A DNA stretch of 6,615 nt from Deltaproteobacteria bacterium (GCA_012271025.1 JAAXHF010000546.1:1-6615), one strand, 5' to 3'; numbered from the stretch's first letter, positions 1 to 6,615 are shown. Notes: generated by a model from the letters alone, not told the origin. Numbers and translations: made by a program.

Positions 1-554
1 AGGGTGAAGCCGTGCACGCCCTGGCCGGTGGTGTAGACCAGCGTCGTGCTGGGGCCGTACAGGGCATAGCCGGCCGCCACCTGACCCCGACCGCGCAGAT
101 GCAGGGCGTCCACCAGCGCGGCGCCCTTTATTCCCTCCGGACGACGGTGGACCGAAAAGATAGAGCCGACCGTCACGTTGACATCCAGGTTTGACGAGCC
201 GTCAAGCGGATCGACAAAAATGACGTATTTGCCTTTGTCCTCATTGCCCTGGATCGGGGTCGGATGCTCCATTTCCTCGGAGACCATCTCGGATACCAGC
301 TGGCCGTTGGCAAAGGCCGCCAGGAAGGCATCGTTGCTGATCTGGTCGAGCTTTTGTTGGACTTCACCCTGGATATTGATCTCGCCCGAGGCGCCCAAGA
401 CGTCGACCAGGCCGGCCCGGCCGAGTTCTCGGGAGATGGTTTTGGCTGCAAACGCGATTTGCGACAACAGCATGGAGAACTCTCCGGTCGCGCCCGGATG
501 CTCGCGCTGCTGCATCAACAGATAACGGGTCAGCGTGATGCTGGTACTCTCCAT
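1..554 (-). CDS. fbp: Class I fructose-1,6-bisphosphatase, N-terminal 184 residues (runs off left edge)
   Basis: This enzyme removes the 1-phosphate from fructose 1,6-bisphosphate in the cytoplasm, the committed step of gluconeogenesis that is also used in the Calvin cycle. The visible part has the family signature: the metal-binding acidic pair in VSEE (E93, E94) and the DPLDGSSN motif at residues 115-122, whose D115 and D118 bind Mg2+, followed by the conserved VGSIFS at 129-134. The N-terminal TLTRYLL and the NIQGE loop (60-64) are also typical of class I. About 55% of the usual 330-340 residues is present; the C-terminal substrate-binding half lies outside the window. The ATG at 552-554 is preceded by a strong GGGAGGG ribosome site (561-567) six bases upstream, which fixes the start. 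It lies 86 bases downstream of the cyclase gene on the same strand. No frameshift or missing key residue is seen in the part present. Confidence 0.96.
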   Translation of the reverse strand, partial: MESTSITLTRYLLMQQREHPGATGEFSMLLSQIAFAAKTISRELGRAGLVDVLGASGEINIQGEVQQKLDQISNDAFLAAFANGQLVSEMVSEEMEHPTPIQGNEDKGKYVIFVDPLDGSSNLDVNVTVGSIFSVHRRPEGIKGAALVDALHLRGRGQVAAGYALYGPSTTLVYTTGQGVHGFT

Positions 555-567
555 CTTGCACCCTCCC

Positions 568-589
568 GAAAAAGAACTCTCCCTTTTTC
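568..589 (-). other. A/T-rich inverted repeat in the fbp leader
   Basis: GAAAAAG (568-574) and CTTTTTC (583-589) form a perfect 7-bp inverted repeat around an 8-base loop. It lies directly upstream of the GGGAGGG ribosome site of fbp. The stem is almost all A-U in RNA, so it is weak, and it is a poor candidate for an intrinsic terminator of the cyclase gene. It could be a small leader hairpin or chance. Confidence 0.3.
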
Positions 590-592
590 CCT

Positions 593-622
593 ACTGTACT
601 ACAGCACGGCGCGCCGGTCCAA
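593..622 (-). promoter_or_regulatory. Possible sigma-70-type promoter for fbp
   Basis: Read on the minus strand, TTGGAC (617-622) and TACAGT (593-598) are separated by 18 bases and resemble -35 and -10 boxes, with three and four matches to consensus. Transcription would start near 586, giving a leader of about 30 bases before the fbp start. The -10 box overlaps a small perfect dyad, CTGTA-C-TACAG (594-604), which could be an operator or chance. The match is moderate. If real, fbp can be expressed separately from the upstream cyclase gene. Confidence 0.33.
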
Positions 623-640
623 AAGGGGGGCGGGCGAAAC

Positions 641-3600
641 TCAGGCCGATTGGGCCACATCGGCCAGCAGGCGGCGCGCCCGCGCGCCGTCGGCCGGCAG
701 CTCAAGGGCGGCGCACAAGTCCGCCGCCCGGCTCAGATAGGTCCGGGCCGGATGCTGGTCGTCGGCCTGACCGGTCCGCGCCAGAAACTCGCCCAAGGCC
801 AGCGCGCCGTGCGCCTGGAAGGGACGGCTGTGCATCTGCTGGGCGTAGTCCAGGGCGCGTGTCAGATGAGTCCGAGCGGCCGGCCGGTCCGACGGCTCGC
901 GCTGGGCCAGAATACGCCCCAGGACGCGGTGGGCCGAATACACAAACCAGCGGCTGTGGCTGTGTTCGGCTTCGACGAGGACAGCGGTGGCCACCCGCAG
1001 GGCTTCTTCGCCACGCCCCAGGCCGAGCAGGGCCTCGGCATACCAGCTGCCGATCAGCTCGGCATACACGCCCTTCTGCTGCCAGCTTGTGGCCAGGCTG
1101 GTGATGGACGGAATTGGCGCCTGCCCGACCGCGCCCAGCAGGCCCGCGTATTCGTGGACGGCGTTGGCCATCAGCAGCGAGGCCGGCGCGCCGATCTCCC
1201 GCATCAGGTCTAAACCGGCGCTGGCTTCGCGTTCGGCCAGCTCGGGCTCACCCCGCAGGGCGTGCAACAGGGCCAAACCCCAGTGGGGAAGAGCCTGGGG
1301 AAGGTGACGCAGGTGTTGGCCGGCTACCGCTCTGGCTTGGCCCAACTGTCGAAAGCCCAGCGCCAGATCGCCTAAAAACCCGTGGCACAGTCCGGCCACG
1401 GCCAGACACTGCATCACCGACGCGGCGCTCTTGTCCGGCTGGGTCTCCAAGAGGCGATGGTGCTGAATCAGCTCGAGTCCGGCGCTGGCGATCTGTAAGC
1501 CCTCCTCAAATCGACCGGCAAGCCACAACAGGTGGGCCAGGGGACCGTGGGCTCGCAGTCGAGTCAGCATATCGGTCTGTCCGGCCGTCAGCCGGTAGGC
1601 GGTCCGGGCGTGGGGCAGGCCGGCTCTGGGGCGGCCCCATACTACATACGTGCCGGCGACAATGGCGTGGCCGGTGGCCAACAGGCGCGTATCCGCCAAG
1701 CGGCCGCAGGCGGCTTCCACTGCGACAAACTGCTCTTGGATGGGCGCATCGGCATTGCTGTGGCGGGACAGCAGGCTGATGAGCTGGAGCCGGGTTCGCA
1801 CTTCGCGTCGGTCCCGGTCTGGACTTGACGCGAGCGTGGCCAGCACCCGCAGGTGTTCGTGCCAGAAGTGTTGGGCATCGGCGTCCGCATAGACCTCGAC
1901 CGCGCGCAGCCCGGCCCGGTACAGGTAGGTCTCTGCCTTGGCGCTGTCGGTGCTCCGGCTGTAGTGGTAGGCCAGGACCGTGACCTGCTCCTGGAGCCGG
2001 GTGGTGTACAGAGCCTCAAGCGCCGCCCCGACCCGGGCGTGTAGCGCGGCGCGCCGTTCGCGGAGCAGGGAGGTGTAGGCCACCTCCTGGGTTAGCCCGT
2101 GCTTGAAAGTAAAACCGGCCGGGCTGGGACGCACAAAATCGCGGTCATGGAGCGTCTGACAGACCTGTTCCAGACGGGACTGGGACCACGCCATAACCCG
2201 GGCCAAGAGCGGCAGTGACACGTCCCGACCGATTACCGCAGCCGTCTGCAACACCTGCTTGAGACTCGGATCGAGCCGGTCCATGCGGCTGGCCAGGACA
2301 CCCTGGACCGTGGCCGGTAGAGCCCAGTCCGAGACCGGGCGGCTGAGCCGGTAGTTGCCCGCCTGGCCGACAAGCAGACCTGTTTCAACCAGATGCTGGA
2401 CGGTTTCTTCGAGAAAAAAGGGGTTCCCGCTCGCCCTGTGACCAAGAACGGGCAGCAGCTCTCTGACGCTGGGGTCGGTGCCGAGCAGGGCGTTCAGCAG
2501 AGACTGGCTGGCGGCATCGGGCAGTGGGCTGAGCTGGAGCCGGTGGGAGAACGGCAGGCTCTCCCAGCCGTAGCGCTGTCCGGGGCGGTAGGACAGCAGG
2601 AAGAGCACCGGCAGGCGATGAATTTCCGGCAGCAAGGAGTGCAGGAAGTCCAGGCTCCGACGATCAAGCCATTGCAGGTCTTCGAGCAGGAAGGCCAGCG
2701 GCTGGCGACGGCTCTCGGCTACGATCTGGCGTTTGATCCCGGTTTCAACCTTGTGCAGCCGGGCTTCAAAAGGCAGGCTGGCGATCATTGGCTCTTGACT
2801 CTCCACGCCCAGTAATTCGAGCAGCAAAGCCAGTAGCGTCGCGTCCGGGACGGCGTGCGTGGGGGTCAGGGTGCGCAGGAGTTTTGTCCGGTACGTGGCA
2901 GGGTCGTCCTGCTCACCGATCCGACAGTACTGCTTGAACATCTCGACCCAGGGCAGGTAGGCCCGCGTTCTGCCATACGGAAAGGCCGCGCCTTCGATAA
3001 GCAGATAGTGGTGTTTGTGCAGCGTCGCTTTGAGTTCTGCCAGCAGACGCGATTTGCCCACCCCAGCCTCGCCGACCAGGGTGACAATCTGGCCCCGGCC
3101 GCCCGCAGCCAGGGCGATACGCTCGGCCAGCTGTTCGAGTTCGTGACTGCGTCCAACAAGCGGCGATACGCCGTGGGCCGTCCGGCGCGAGTGAGTAGCG
3201 CTCGTGCCCAGCAGGGCGTAGGTGGCAAGCGGGCTGGAGACGCCTTTGACGCTGGTCCGCCCCTTGGCCTCGAAACGGAACCCGGCTCTGGTCAAGGCGT
3301 GGGTCTGGGCCGTCACCAGGCTTGAGCCGGGGGCGGCCAGCGATTCCATCCGGGCGGCCAGGCCGACGGCGTGACCCACGGCCGAGTAGTCCATGCACAA
3401 GTCGTCGCCAATGGTTCGCACGACCACCTCGCCGGTATTGATGCCGACCCGGATCTGGAGCCCAATCCCGTGGCTGCGGCGAACCTCGGCCGCATAACGA
3501 CCGACCTGCTCATGCATCTCCAGGGCGGCGTACAGGGCCCGCTGGGGATGATCTTCGAGGGCCAGGGGTGCGCCGAACAGAGCCATGATGCCGTCGCCCA

Positions 3601-4033
3601 GGATACGGTTGACCGTCCCCTCAAAGCGGTGCACAGCCTGCATCATGAGCTGCAGACACGGGTCGAGCAGGCGTTTGGCCTCTTCGGGGTCGAGCCGCTC
3701 CATGATGTCCATCGAACCTCTGATATCGCTGAACAGGACGGTGACGATTTTGCGCTCGCCCTCAAGCGCGGTCCGGCCCGACAGAATACGCTCAGCCAGA
3801 TGGTCCGGTGTATAGTCAATCGGAGCCGGGCTGCTCTCCGTGGGGTGCGGGTGCAGGACGGCGGGAGAGGTCGAGTCAACGCGGTCCAGGGACGCCCCGC
3901 AGGCGCCACAAAACTTCTTTCCAGCCGGCACCTGGCTACCGCAGCTCGGGCATGGCAGGCTGAGGCGCGCGCCGCACTCTTCGCAGAACTGAATCCCGTC
4001 CCGATTGGCGGCCTTGCATGTGCTGCACTGCAT
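641..4033 (-). CDS. Zinc-ribbon / class III nucleotidyl cyclase / STAND-AAA ATPase / TPR signalling protein, 1130 aa
   Basis: A large cytoplasmic multidomain signalling protein with no signal peptide or evident membrane segment. A double zinc ribbon comes first (C3, C6, C17, C20 and C28, C31, C42, C45). A class III adenylate/guanylate cyclase domain follows at about 95-276, with the two metal aspartates D103 (FSDI) and D147 (GDGIMALFG). An ATPase domain begins near 292: Walker A GEAGVGKS (321-328), Walker B ending LLEDLQWLD (449-457), and the GNPFFLEE motif (536-543) typical of STAND/AAA_16 regulators. A winged-helix-like stretch and the FTFKHGLTQEVAYTSLL motif (641-657) lead into a helical TPR-like tail (about 660-1130). 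Domain order and length fit a known family annotated as adenylate/guanylate cyclase with ATPase domain. Oddities: the transition-state Asn is Gly (G224) while R228 is kept, and the base-recognition positions carry R143 and S217. Ligand and nucleotide product are unknown. It starts 34 bases after the upstream hydrolase, suggesting co-transcription; GAGG lies 7 bases before the ATG. Confidence 0.93.
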   Translation of the reverse strand: MQCSTCKAANRDGIQFCEECGARLSLPCPSCGSQVPAGKKFCGACGASLDRVDSTSPAVLHPHPTESSPAPIDYTPDHLAERILSGRTALEGERKIVTVLFSDIRGSMDIMERLDPEEAKRLLDPCLQLMMQAVHRFEGTVNRILGDGIMALFGAPLALEDHPQRALYAALEMHEQVGRYAAEVRRSHGIGLQIRVGINTGEVVVRTIGDDLCMDYSAVGHAVGLAARMESLAAPGSSLVTAQTHALTRAGFRFEAKGRTSVKGVSSPLATYALLGTSATHSRRTAHGVSPLVGRSHELEQLAERIALAAGGRGQIVTLVGEAGVGKSRLLAELKATLHKHHYLLIEGAAFPYGRTRAYLPWVEMFKQYCRIGEQDDPATYRTKLLRTLTPTHAVPDATLLALLLELLGVESQEPMIASLPFEARLHKVETGIKRQIVAESRRQPLAFLLEDLQWLDRRSLDFLHSLLPEIHRLPVLFLLSYRPGQRYGWESLPFSHRLQLSPLPDAASQSLLNALLGTDPSVRELLPVLGHRASGNPFFLEETVQHLVETGLLVGQAGNYRLSRPVSDWALPATVQGVLASRMDRLDPSLKQVLQTAAVIGRDVSLPLLARVMAWSQSRLEQVCQTLHDRDFVRPSPAGFTFKHGLTQEVAYTSLLRERRAALHARVGAALEALYTTRLQEQVTVLAYHYSRSTDSAKAETYLYRAGLRAVEVYADADAQHFWHEHLRVLATLASSPDRDRREVRTRLQLISLLSRHSNADAPIQEQFVAVEAACGRLADTRLLATGHAIVAGTYVVWGRPRAGLPHARTAYRLTAGQTDMLTRLRAHGPLAHLLWLAGRFEEGLQIASAGLELIQHHRLLETQPDKSAASVMQCLAVAGLCHGFLGDLALGFRQLGQARAVAGQHLRHLPQALPHWGLALLHALRGEPELAEREASAGLDLMREIGAPASLLMANAVHEYAGLLGAVGQAPIPSITSLATSWQQKGVYAELIGSWYAEALLGLGRGEEALRVATAVLVEAEHSHSRWFVYSAHRVLGRILAQREPSDRPAARTHLTRALDYAQQMHSRPFQAHGALALGEFLARTGQADDQHPARTYLSRAADLCAALELPADGARARRLLADVAQSA

Positions 4034-4067
4034 AGCCTCGCCTCAGCCTCCGGTTCGGAATCCGCGC

Positions 4068-4892
4068 TCAGGGGTTCAAGAATTGACGTACGAGGTCGGC
4101 CACCCGCTGCGGCTGTTCCAGCACCAGGCTGTGTGACGAACCTGGAATTCTGACCAGCTGCGCCCCGGCAATCGCGCCCTGAAACAGCTCACCCAGGGCG
4201 ACCGGGGCGAGTTTGTCCTGCTCGGCCCAGATAATCTGGGTCGGCGCGCTGATCCGAAACAGCCGCTGTTGAAGACGCGGGTTGTACAGACAGGGCGGCT
4301 TCCAGCCGAGCCGGGCGGCGACCATCTGGGCCTTGTAGAACAGAAAATTGGCGGCCGGAGACATGTCGTCGGGGATGGCGCCCAGGGCCAGTTCGGAGTC
4401 CGGCTCCTGAAACAGCAGCTCGCGCACCTCGTGCTGGCCGCCCTCGGCCTTGGGGGTGACGGTATAAAAGAAATTGCCGATCCGCGCCTCGGGCGTGGAC
4501 ACCCCGAGCGGGTTGATCAGCACCAGCTTGCGCAGCCGGTGTGAGTAGCGGCTGGCGAATTCGGTCGCCACCCAGCCGCCCAGGGACGCCCCGACCAGAT
4601 TGACGGTGTCGAGCCCCAGCGTATCCAGCACGTCCAGGCAGAAAAAGACCGCGTCTTCTATGGTGTCGAGCTCGTCAAAGCCCTGACTGTCGGCATAGCC
4701 GGGCAGGGCCGGCGCGGACACGGCAAAAGAGGCGGCCAGGGCTTCGTGAAAGGCAGTGAAGCCGGCCGCCTCGGGCAGGCTGTGAATATCGGCCAGGAGG
4801 CCGTGGAGGTAGAGCAGCGGCGCGCCGCTGCCGCCCCGCAGGAGCTGAACCGTGCTGCCACGGACACTGAGCGTCTCGGTCGTTAGAGCCAT
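4068..4892 (-). CDS. Alpha/beta-fold hydrolase (AB hydrolase-1 type), 274 aa
   Basis: A complete soluble alpha/beta hydrolase. The oxyanion-hole HG is at H30-G31 (LLYLHGLL), the nucleophile elbow GASLGG at 101-106 places Ser103, the likely acid is D226 (IIWAEQD) and the catalytic histidine is H254 (PGSSHSLV). All triad members sit in the right order and spacing, and the length fits the 260-300 residues usual for the family. A helical cap is expected between about 130 and 210. The fold includes esterases, meta-cleavage-product hydrolases, haloperoxidase-like and dehalogenase-like enzymes; a Ser nucleophile argues against a haloalkane dehalogenase, but the substrate cannot be read from sequence. 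It lies 57 bases downstream of the monooxygenase gene and 34 bases upstream of the cyclase gene, so a role in cleaving a product of the monooxygenase is plausible inference. Its ribosome site is weak: AGGA (4903-4906) stands 10 bases from the ATG and a GGAG lies too close, hinting at translation dependent on the upstream gene. Confidence 0.93.
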   Translation of the reverse strand: MALTTETLSVRGSTVQLLRGGSGAPLLYLHGLLADIHSLPEAAGFTAFHEALAASFAVSAPALPGYADSQGFDELDTIEDAVFFCLDVLDTLGLDTVNLVGASLGGWVATEFASRYSHRLRKLVLINPLGVSTPEARIGNFFYTVTPKAEGGQHEVRELLFQEPDSELALGAIPDDMSPAANFLFYKAQMVAARLGWKPPCLYNPRLQQRLFRISAPTQIIWAEQDKLAPVALGELFQGAIAGAQLVRIPGSSHSLVLEQPQRVADLVRQFLNP

Positions 4893-4922
4893 ACTCCATC
4901 TTTCCTGCCATGCGGGAGGCCG

Positions 4923-4947
4923 GGAACGGGGCGGGCAGGCCCGTTCC
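4923..4947 (-). other. GC-rich hairpin between monooxygenase and hydrolase genes
   Basis: GGAACGGG (4923-4930) and CCCGTTCC (4940-4947) form a perfect 8-bp inverted repeat with a 9-base loop, two bases beyond the monooxygenase stop codon. No T-run follows on the minus strand, so it does not look like a standard intrinsic terminator. It may protect the 3' end of the monooxygenase message or reduce, without ending, transcription into the hydrolase gene. Confidence 0.5.
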
Positions 4948-4949
4948 GC

Positions 4950-6203
4950 TCAGGCGCGGGCGTCCTGGCCGTCCTGGTCCTCTTGCTCTTCTTGGGCGTG
5001 GACTCCGGGCAGCGCGGCAAACGCGGCATCGGCGTGTTTGCGGACGTAGGGAAAGACATCGTTGGCCAGGAACTCCATGTTTTTACGGGTCAGATGATCG
5101 GGCAGACTGCCGAACTGGGGCAGGGCCAGAATATTGCCGACCTTGAACTCAAGCACGTACTGGAGCAGTTTTTCGCGCACCGTCTCCGGGGTGCCGATCA
5201 GGACTGAGCCGCCCGCCTCAACGTCGTCCCAGGTGGTGGCGTGGCCGAGCTGCCAGCGGGCATGCCCACCGCCGGGATCGTTCAGCTTTTGCAGCCGCTC
5301 CAGGGATTTCAGCGAGGTATAGCCCGGCGGCATCCAGGTCCGCCCCTTGCCGGCAAAACCCTTGAGGAGCTTGTCAATAAAATACCAGATATGCTCCTCG
5401 GCCTCTTCGCGCGCCTTTTGCTCGGTCTCGGCCACATACATGGGCACCAGCCAGCCCAGCATTTCCGGGTGGTAGGGGTGTTTGCCGACCCGCTCGACCG
5501 TGTGCTGGAAGAAGGCCGCGTTCTGGCGGAAGGATTCGACGTGGGAGTAGGTCAGAGCGGCATAGGTGAAGCCGCGCTCGGCGACCAACTCCATGGTTTC
5601 GACACTGCCCACGCCGGGAATCCAGATGGGCGGATGGGGCTGCTGGACCGGCCGGGGCCAGACATTACAGTACTGGAACTGGAAATGCTTGCCGTCCCAG
5701 CTGAACGGTCCCGGGTCGGTCCAGGCTTTGACGATCAGATCGGTGGCCTCCCGAAAGCGCTCGCGGGCATAGGTCGGGTTGATGTTGTAGGAATAGTACT
5801 CCGGGCCGCCGCCAACCACAAAGCCGGCGTCAAACCGGCCCCGAAACATGTTGTCCAGCATGGCGAACTCTTCGGCGACCTTGAGCGGCACCTCGTACAG
5901 GGGCAGGCCGTTGCCCAGCACCATCACCCGGGCGGTCTGGACCCGCTGGGACAGGGCGGCGGCAATCAGGTTGGGCGAGGGCATGATGCCGTAGGCATTC
6001 TGGTGGTGTTCGTTGATGACCACCCCGTCAAAGCCGATGTCGTCGGCATAGGCCAGCTGGTCGATGTACTGGTGGTACACCTGCGGGCCGCGCTCGGGGT
6101 CAAACAGCCCGTTTGAGCAGGTCACCCAGGCCGTATCGTAGGTGTCCTCAAAGTCGTCTGGCAGATGCGGCCAGGGCATCAGGTGGAACATCCAGAATTT
6201 CAT
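4950..6203 (-). CDS. Luciferase-like (LLM class) flavin-dependent monooxygenase, 417 aa
   Basis: A soluble TIM-barrel oxidoreductase of the bacterial-luciferase family, which uses reduced flavin (FMNH2, or F420 in some members) from a partner reductase to oxidise an organic substrate. Signs of the family are the NEHHQ motif (64-68) on an early barrel strand, LGNGLPLYEVPLKVAEEFAMLD (from about 96), GRFDAGFVVGGGPEYY (122-137), the WPRPVQQPHPPIW strand (182-194) and the C-terminal GTPETVREKL (337-346). At 417 residues it is longer than the usual 330-380, with an inserted region around 280-330 and an acidic Gln/Glu/Asp-rich tail (405-417). The ATG at 6201-6203 is well supported by an AGGAGGAGG site (6208-6216). 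It is first of the minus-strand genes and likely the operon leader; no flavin reductase gene is in the window. EHH favours the luciferase branch over SsuD proper, but the substrate is unknown. Confidence 0.94.
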   Translation of the reverse strand: MKFWMFHLMPWPHLPDDFEDTYDTAWVTCSNGLFDPERGPQVYHQYIDQLAYADDIGFDGVVINEHHQNAYGIMPSPNLIAAALSQRVQTARVMVLGNGLPLYEVPLKVAEEFAMLDNMFRGRFDAGFVVGGGPEYYSYNINPTYARERFREATDLIVKAWTDPGPFSWDGKHFQFQYCNVWPRPVQQPHPPIWIPGVGSVETMELVAERGFTYAALTYSHVESFRQNAAFFQHTVERVGKHPYHPEMLGWLVPMYVAETEQKAREEAEEHIWYFIDKLLKGFAGKGRTWMPPGYTSLKSLERLQKLNDPGGGHARWQLGHATTWDDVEAGGSVLIGTPETVREKLLQYVLEFKVGNILALPQFGSLPDHLTRKNMEFLANDVFPYVRKHADAAFAALPGVHAQEEQEDQDGQDARA

Positions 6204-6207
6204 CGCG

Positions 6208-6216
6208 CCTCCTCCT
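6208..6216 (-). promoter_or_regulatory. Strong ribosome binding site of the monooxygenase gene
   Basis: On the minus strand the run reads AGGAGGAGG and ends four bases before the ATG; the upstream AGGAGG copy stands seven bases away, which is ideal. It confirms the start at 6203. A weak promoter-like pair, TTGCAA (6257-6262) and TAGACC (6235-6240) with 16 bases between, lies upstream but has too few -10 matches to be called separately. Confidence 0.75.
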
Positions 6217-6291
6217 GAGCGGGCGTTCAGCCGAGGTCTACCACAGCCACCCGACCTTGCAAAGGGCTGACACGTCCGGGTGCGACCGCGA

Positions 6292-6321
6292 TTGCCAGGC
6301 CGCCCGCGCTCCGGCTACAAT
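6292..6321 (+). promoter_or_regulatory. Probable sigma-70-type promoter for the HSL-type hydrolase
   Basis: TTGCCA (6292-6297) and TACAAT (6316-6321) are separated by 18 bases, with four and five matches to the -35 and -10 consensus. They lie in the 151-bp divergent intergenic region, in otherwise very GC-rich DNA. Transcription would begin about 6328, leaving a leader of some 25 bases that contains the ribosome site. This is one of the better promoter matches in the window. I saw no clear operator dyad beside it. Confidence 0.5.
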
Positions 6322-6340
6322 CCGGGATCATGCCAGACAC

Positions 6341-6347
6341 AAGGAGG
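6341..6347 (+). promoter_or_regulatory. Ribosome binding site that sets the HSL-type hydrolase start
   Basis: AAGGAGG is a full Shine-Dalgarno match placed seven bases before the ATG at 6355. It decides between this ATG and the earlier ATG at 6330, which is out of frame and has no ribosome site. Confidence 0.8.
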
Positions 6348-6354
6348 GAAACCG

Positions 6355-6615
6355 ATGACTCAGCTTCCAGACGATCTGCTCGCCTTCATGGAAACGCTCA
6401 AGCCCCCCAAGGGCGTCAACCCGGCCGATCTGTTGATCAAATACAACGACCTGATGAACGGCAACCCGCCCCCGGTCGGGGCTGTGCACGATGACGTGCT
6501 GCTCAGACAGGTGGCGGGCTGGCGGCTGAGCGCCGACATCAGCGTGCCCACGAGCCCAGGACCCCACCCCGTCCTGGTCTACTTCCACGGCGGGGGCTGG
6601 ACCATGGGCAGTCCC
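6355..6615 (+). CDS. Alpha/beta hydrolase of the hormone-sensitive-lipase family, N-terminal 87 residues (runs off right edge)
   Basis: The frame is open from the ATG at 6355 to the window end. Residues 73-87 read [15 protein letters not shown], and HGGGW (78-82) is the oxyanion-hole motif that defines the hormone-sensitive-lipase (GDXG) branch of alpha/beta hydrolases, which includes carboxylesterases and acetyl-hydrolases. The N-terminal segment (about 1-45) is the usual cap region, and no signal peptide is seen, so a cytoplasmic esterase is expected. The GDSAGG nucleophile elbow and the Asp/His of the triad would lie beyond the edge; the family is normally 300-350 residues. It is transcribed divergently from the monooxygenase gene and has its own promoter candidate and strong ribosome site. 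Substrate unknown; it is unrelated in subfamily to the minus-strand hydrolase at 4068-4892. Confidence 0.9.
   Translation, partial: MTQLPDDLLAFMETLKPPKGVNPADLLIKYNDLMNGNPPPVGAVHDDVLLRQVAGWRLSADISVPTSPGPHPVLVYFHGGGWTMGSP

Noticed and set aside
568..589. The A/T-rich inverted repeat as an intrinsic terminator for the cyclase gene.
   Set aside because: The stem is nearly all A-U pairs and is followed by GGGAGGG rather than a T-run, so it does not fit a terminator.
607..616. A perfect 10-base palindrome, CGGCGCGCCG, upstream of fbp.
   Set aside because: Short all-GC palindromes are frequent by chance at this base composition; nothing else marks it as a site.
264..740. A 158-codon plus-strand frame crossing fbp and the gap before it.
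   Set aside because: It is antisense to the well-supported fbp start and to the end of the cyclase gene, with no motif or convincing ribosome site.
1114..1779. A 221-codon plus-strand frame rich in Arg, Pro and Gly.
   Set aside because: The composition is typical of a shadow frame in GC-rich DNA, and it lies within the TPR-coding part of the cyclase gene.
3371..4153. A 260-codon plus-strand open frame opposite the N-terminal part of the cyclase gene.
   Set aside because: It is antisense to the zinc ribbon and cyclase domain, spans the junction with the neighbouring hydrolase gene, and shows no family motif.
5241..6116. A 291-codon open frame on the plus strand opposite the monooxygenase gene.
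   Set aside because: It lies wholly antisense to a clear LLM-family gene, has no recognisable domain, and long antisense frames are expected in GC-rich coding DNA.
6330..6354. An earlier ATG at 6330 as start of the right-edge hydrolase.
   Set aside because: It is out of frame with the HGGGW-coding frame and has no Shine-Dalgarno sequence, whereas the ATG at 6355 has a perfect one.

Overview
The window is a compact stretch of GC-rich bacterial chromosome, probably from an uncultured environmental lineage. The guess at lineage is weak: the combination of a zinc-ribbon/cyclase/ATPase/TPR protein, a long luciferase-like monooxygenase and several alpha/beta hydrolases is familiar from soil and marine GC-rich bacteria such as Tectomicrobia, Rokubacteria-like and delta-proteobacterial genomes. 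No marker gene settles it. I see no tRNA, rRNA, CRISPR array, transposase or other mobile element.

Layout from left to right. Four genes lie on the minus strand, so they are transcribed from right to left. At the left edge is the N-terminal half of class I fructose-1,6-bisphosphatase (1-554). Next is a 1130-residue signalling protein (641-4033) with a double zinc ribbon, a class III nucleotidyl cyclase domain, a STAND/AAA-type ATPase domain and a TPR-like helical tail. Next is an alpha/beta hydrolase (4068-4892), then a luciferase-like flavin-dependent monooxygenase (4950-6203). A 151-bp divergent intergenic region follows. On the plus strand begins a second, unrelated alpha/beta hydrolase of the hormone-sensitive-lipase (HGGGW) type, cut off by the right edge (6355-6615).

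How they may work together (inference). The monooxygenase, the hydrolase and the cyclase protein are separated by only 57 and 34 bases and probably form one operon. Monooxygenase plus hydrolase is a common pairing for oxidising and then cleaving an organic substrate, and the divergent HSL-type esterase could belong to the same catabolic neighbourhood. The cyclase/ATPase protein would be a regulator, but its cyclase site lacks a conserved catalytic residue. fbp has an 86-base gap in front of it containing a plausible promoter, so it may be a separate unit.

The most interesting point is the altered active site of the cyclase domain. Otherwise the region looks like ordinary chromosome made of known families, and I found no convincing evidence of an undescribed defence or mobile system.
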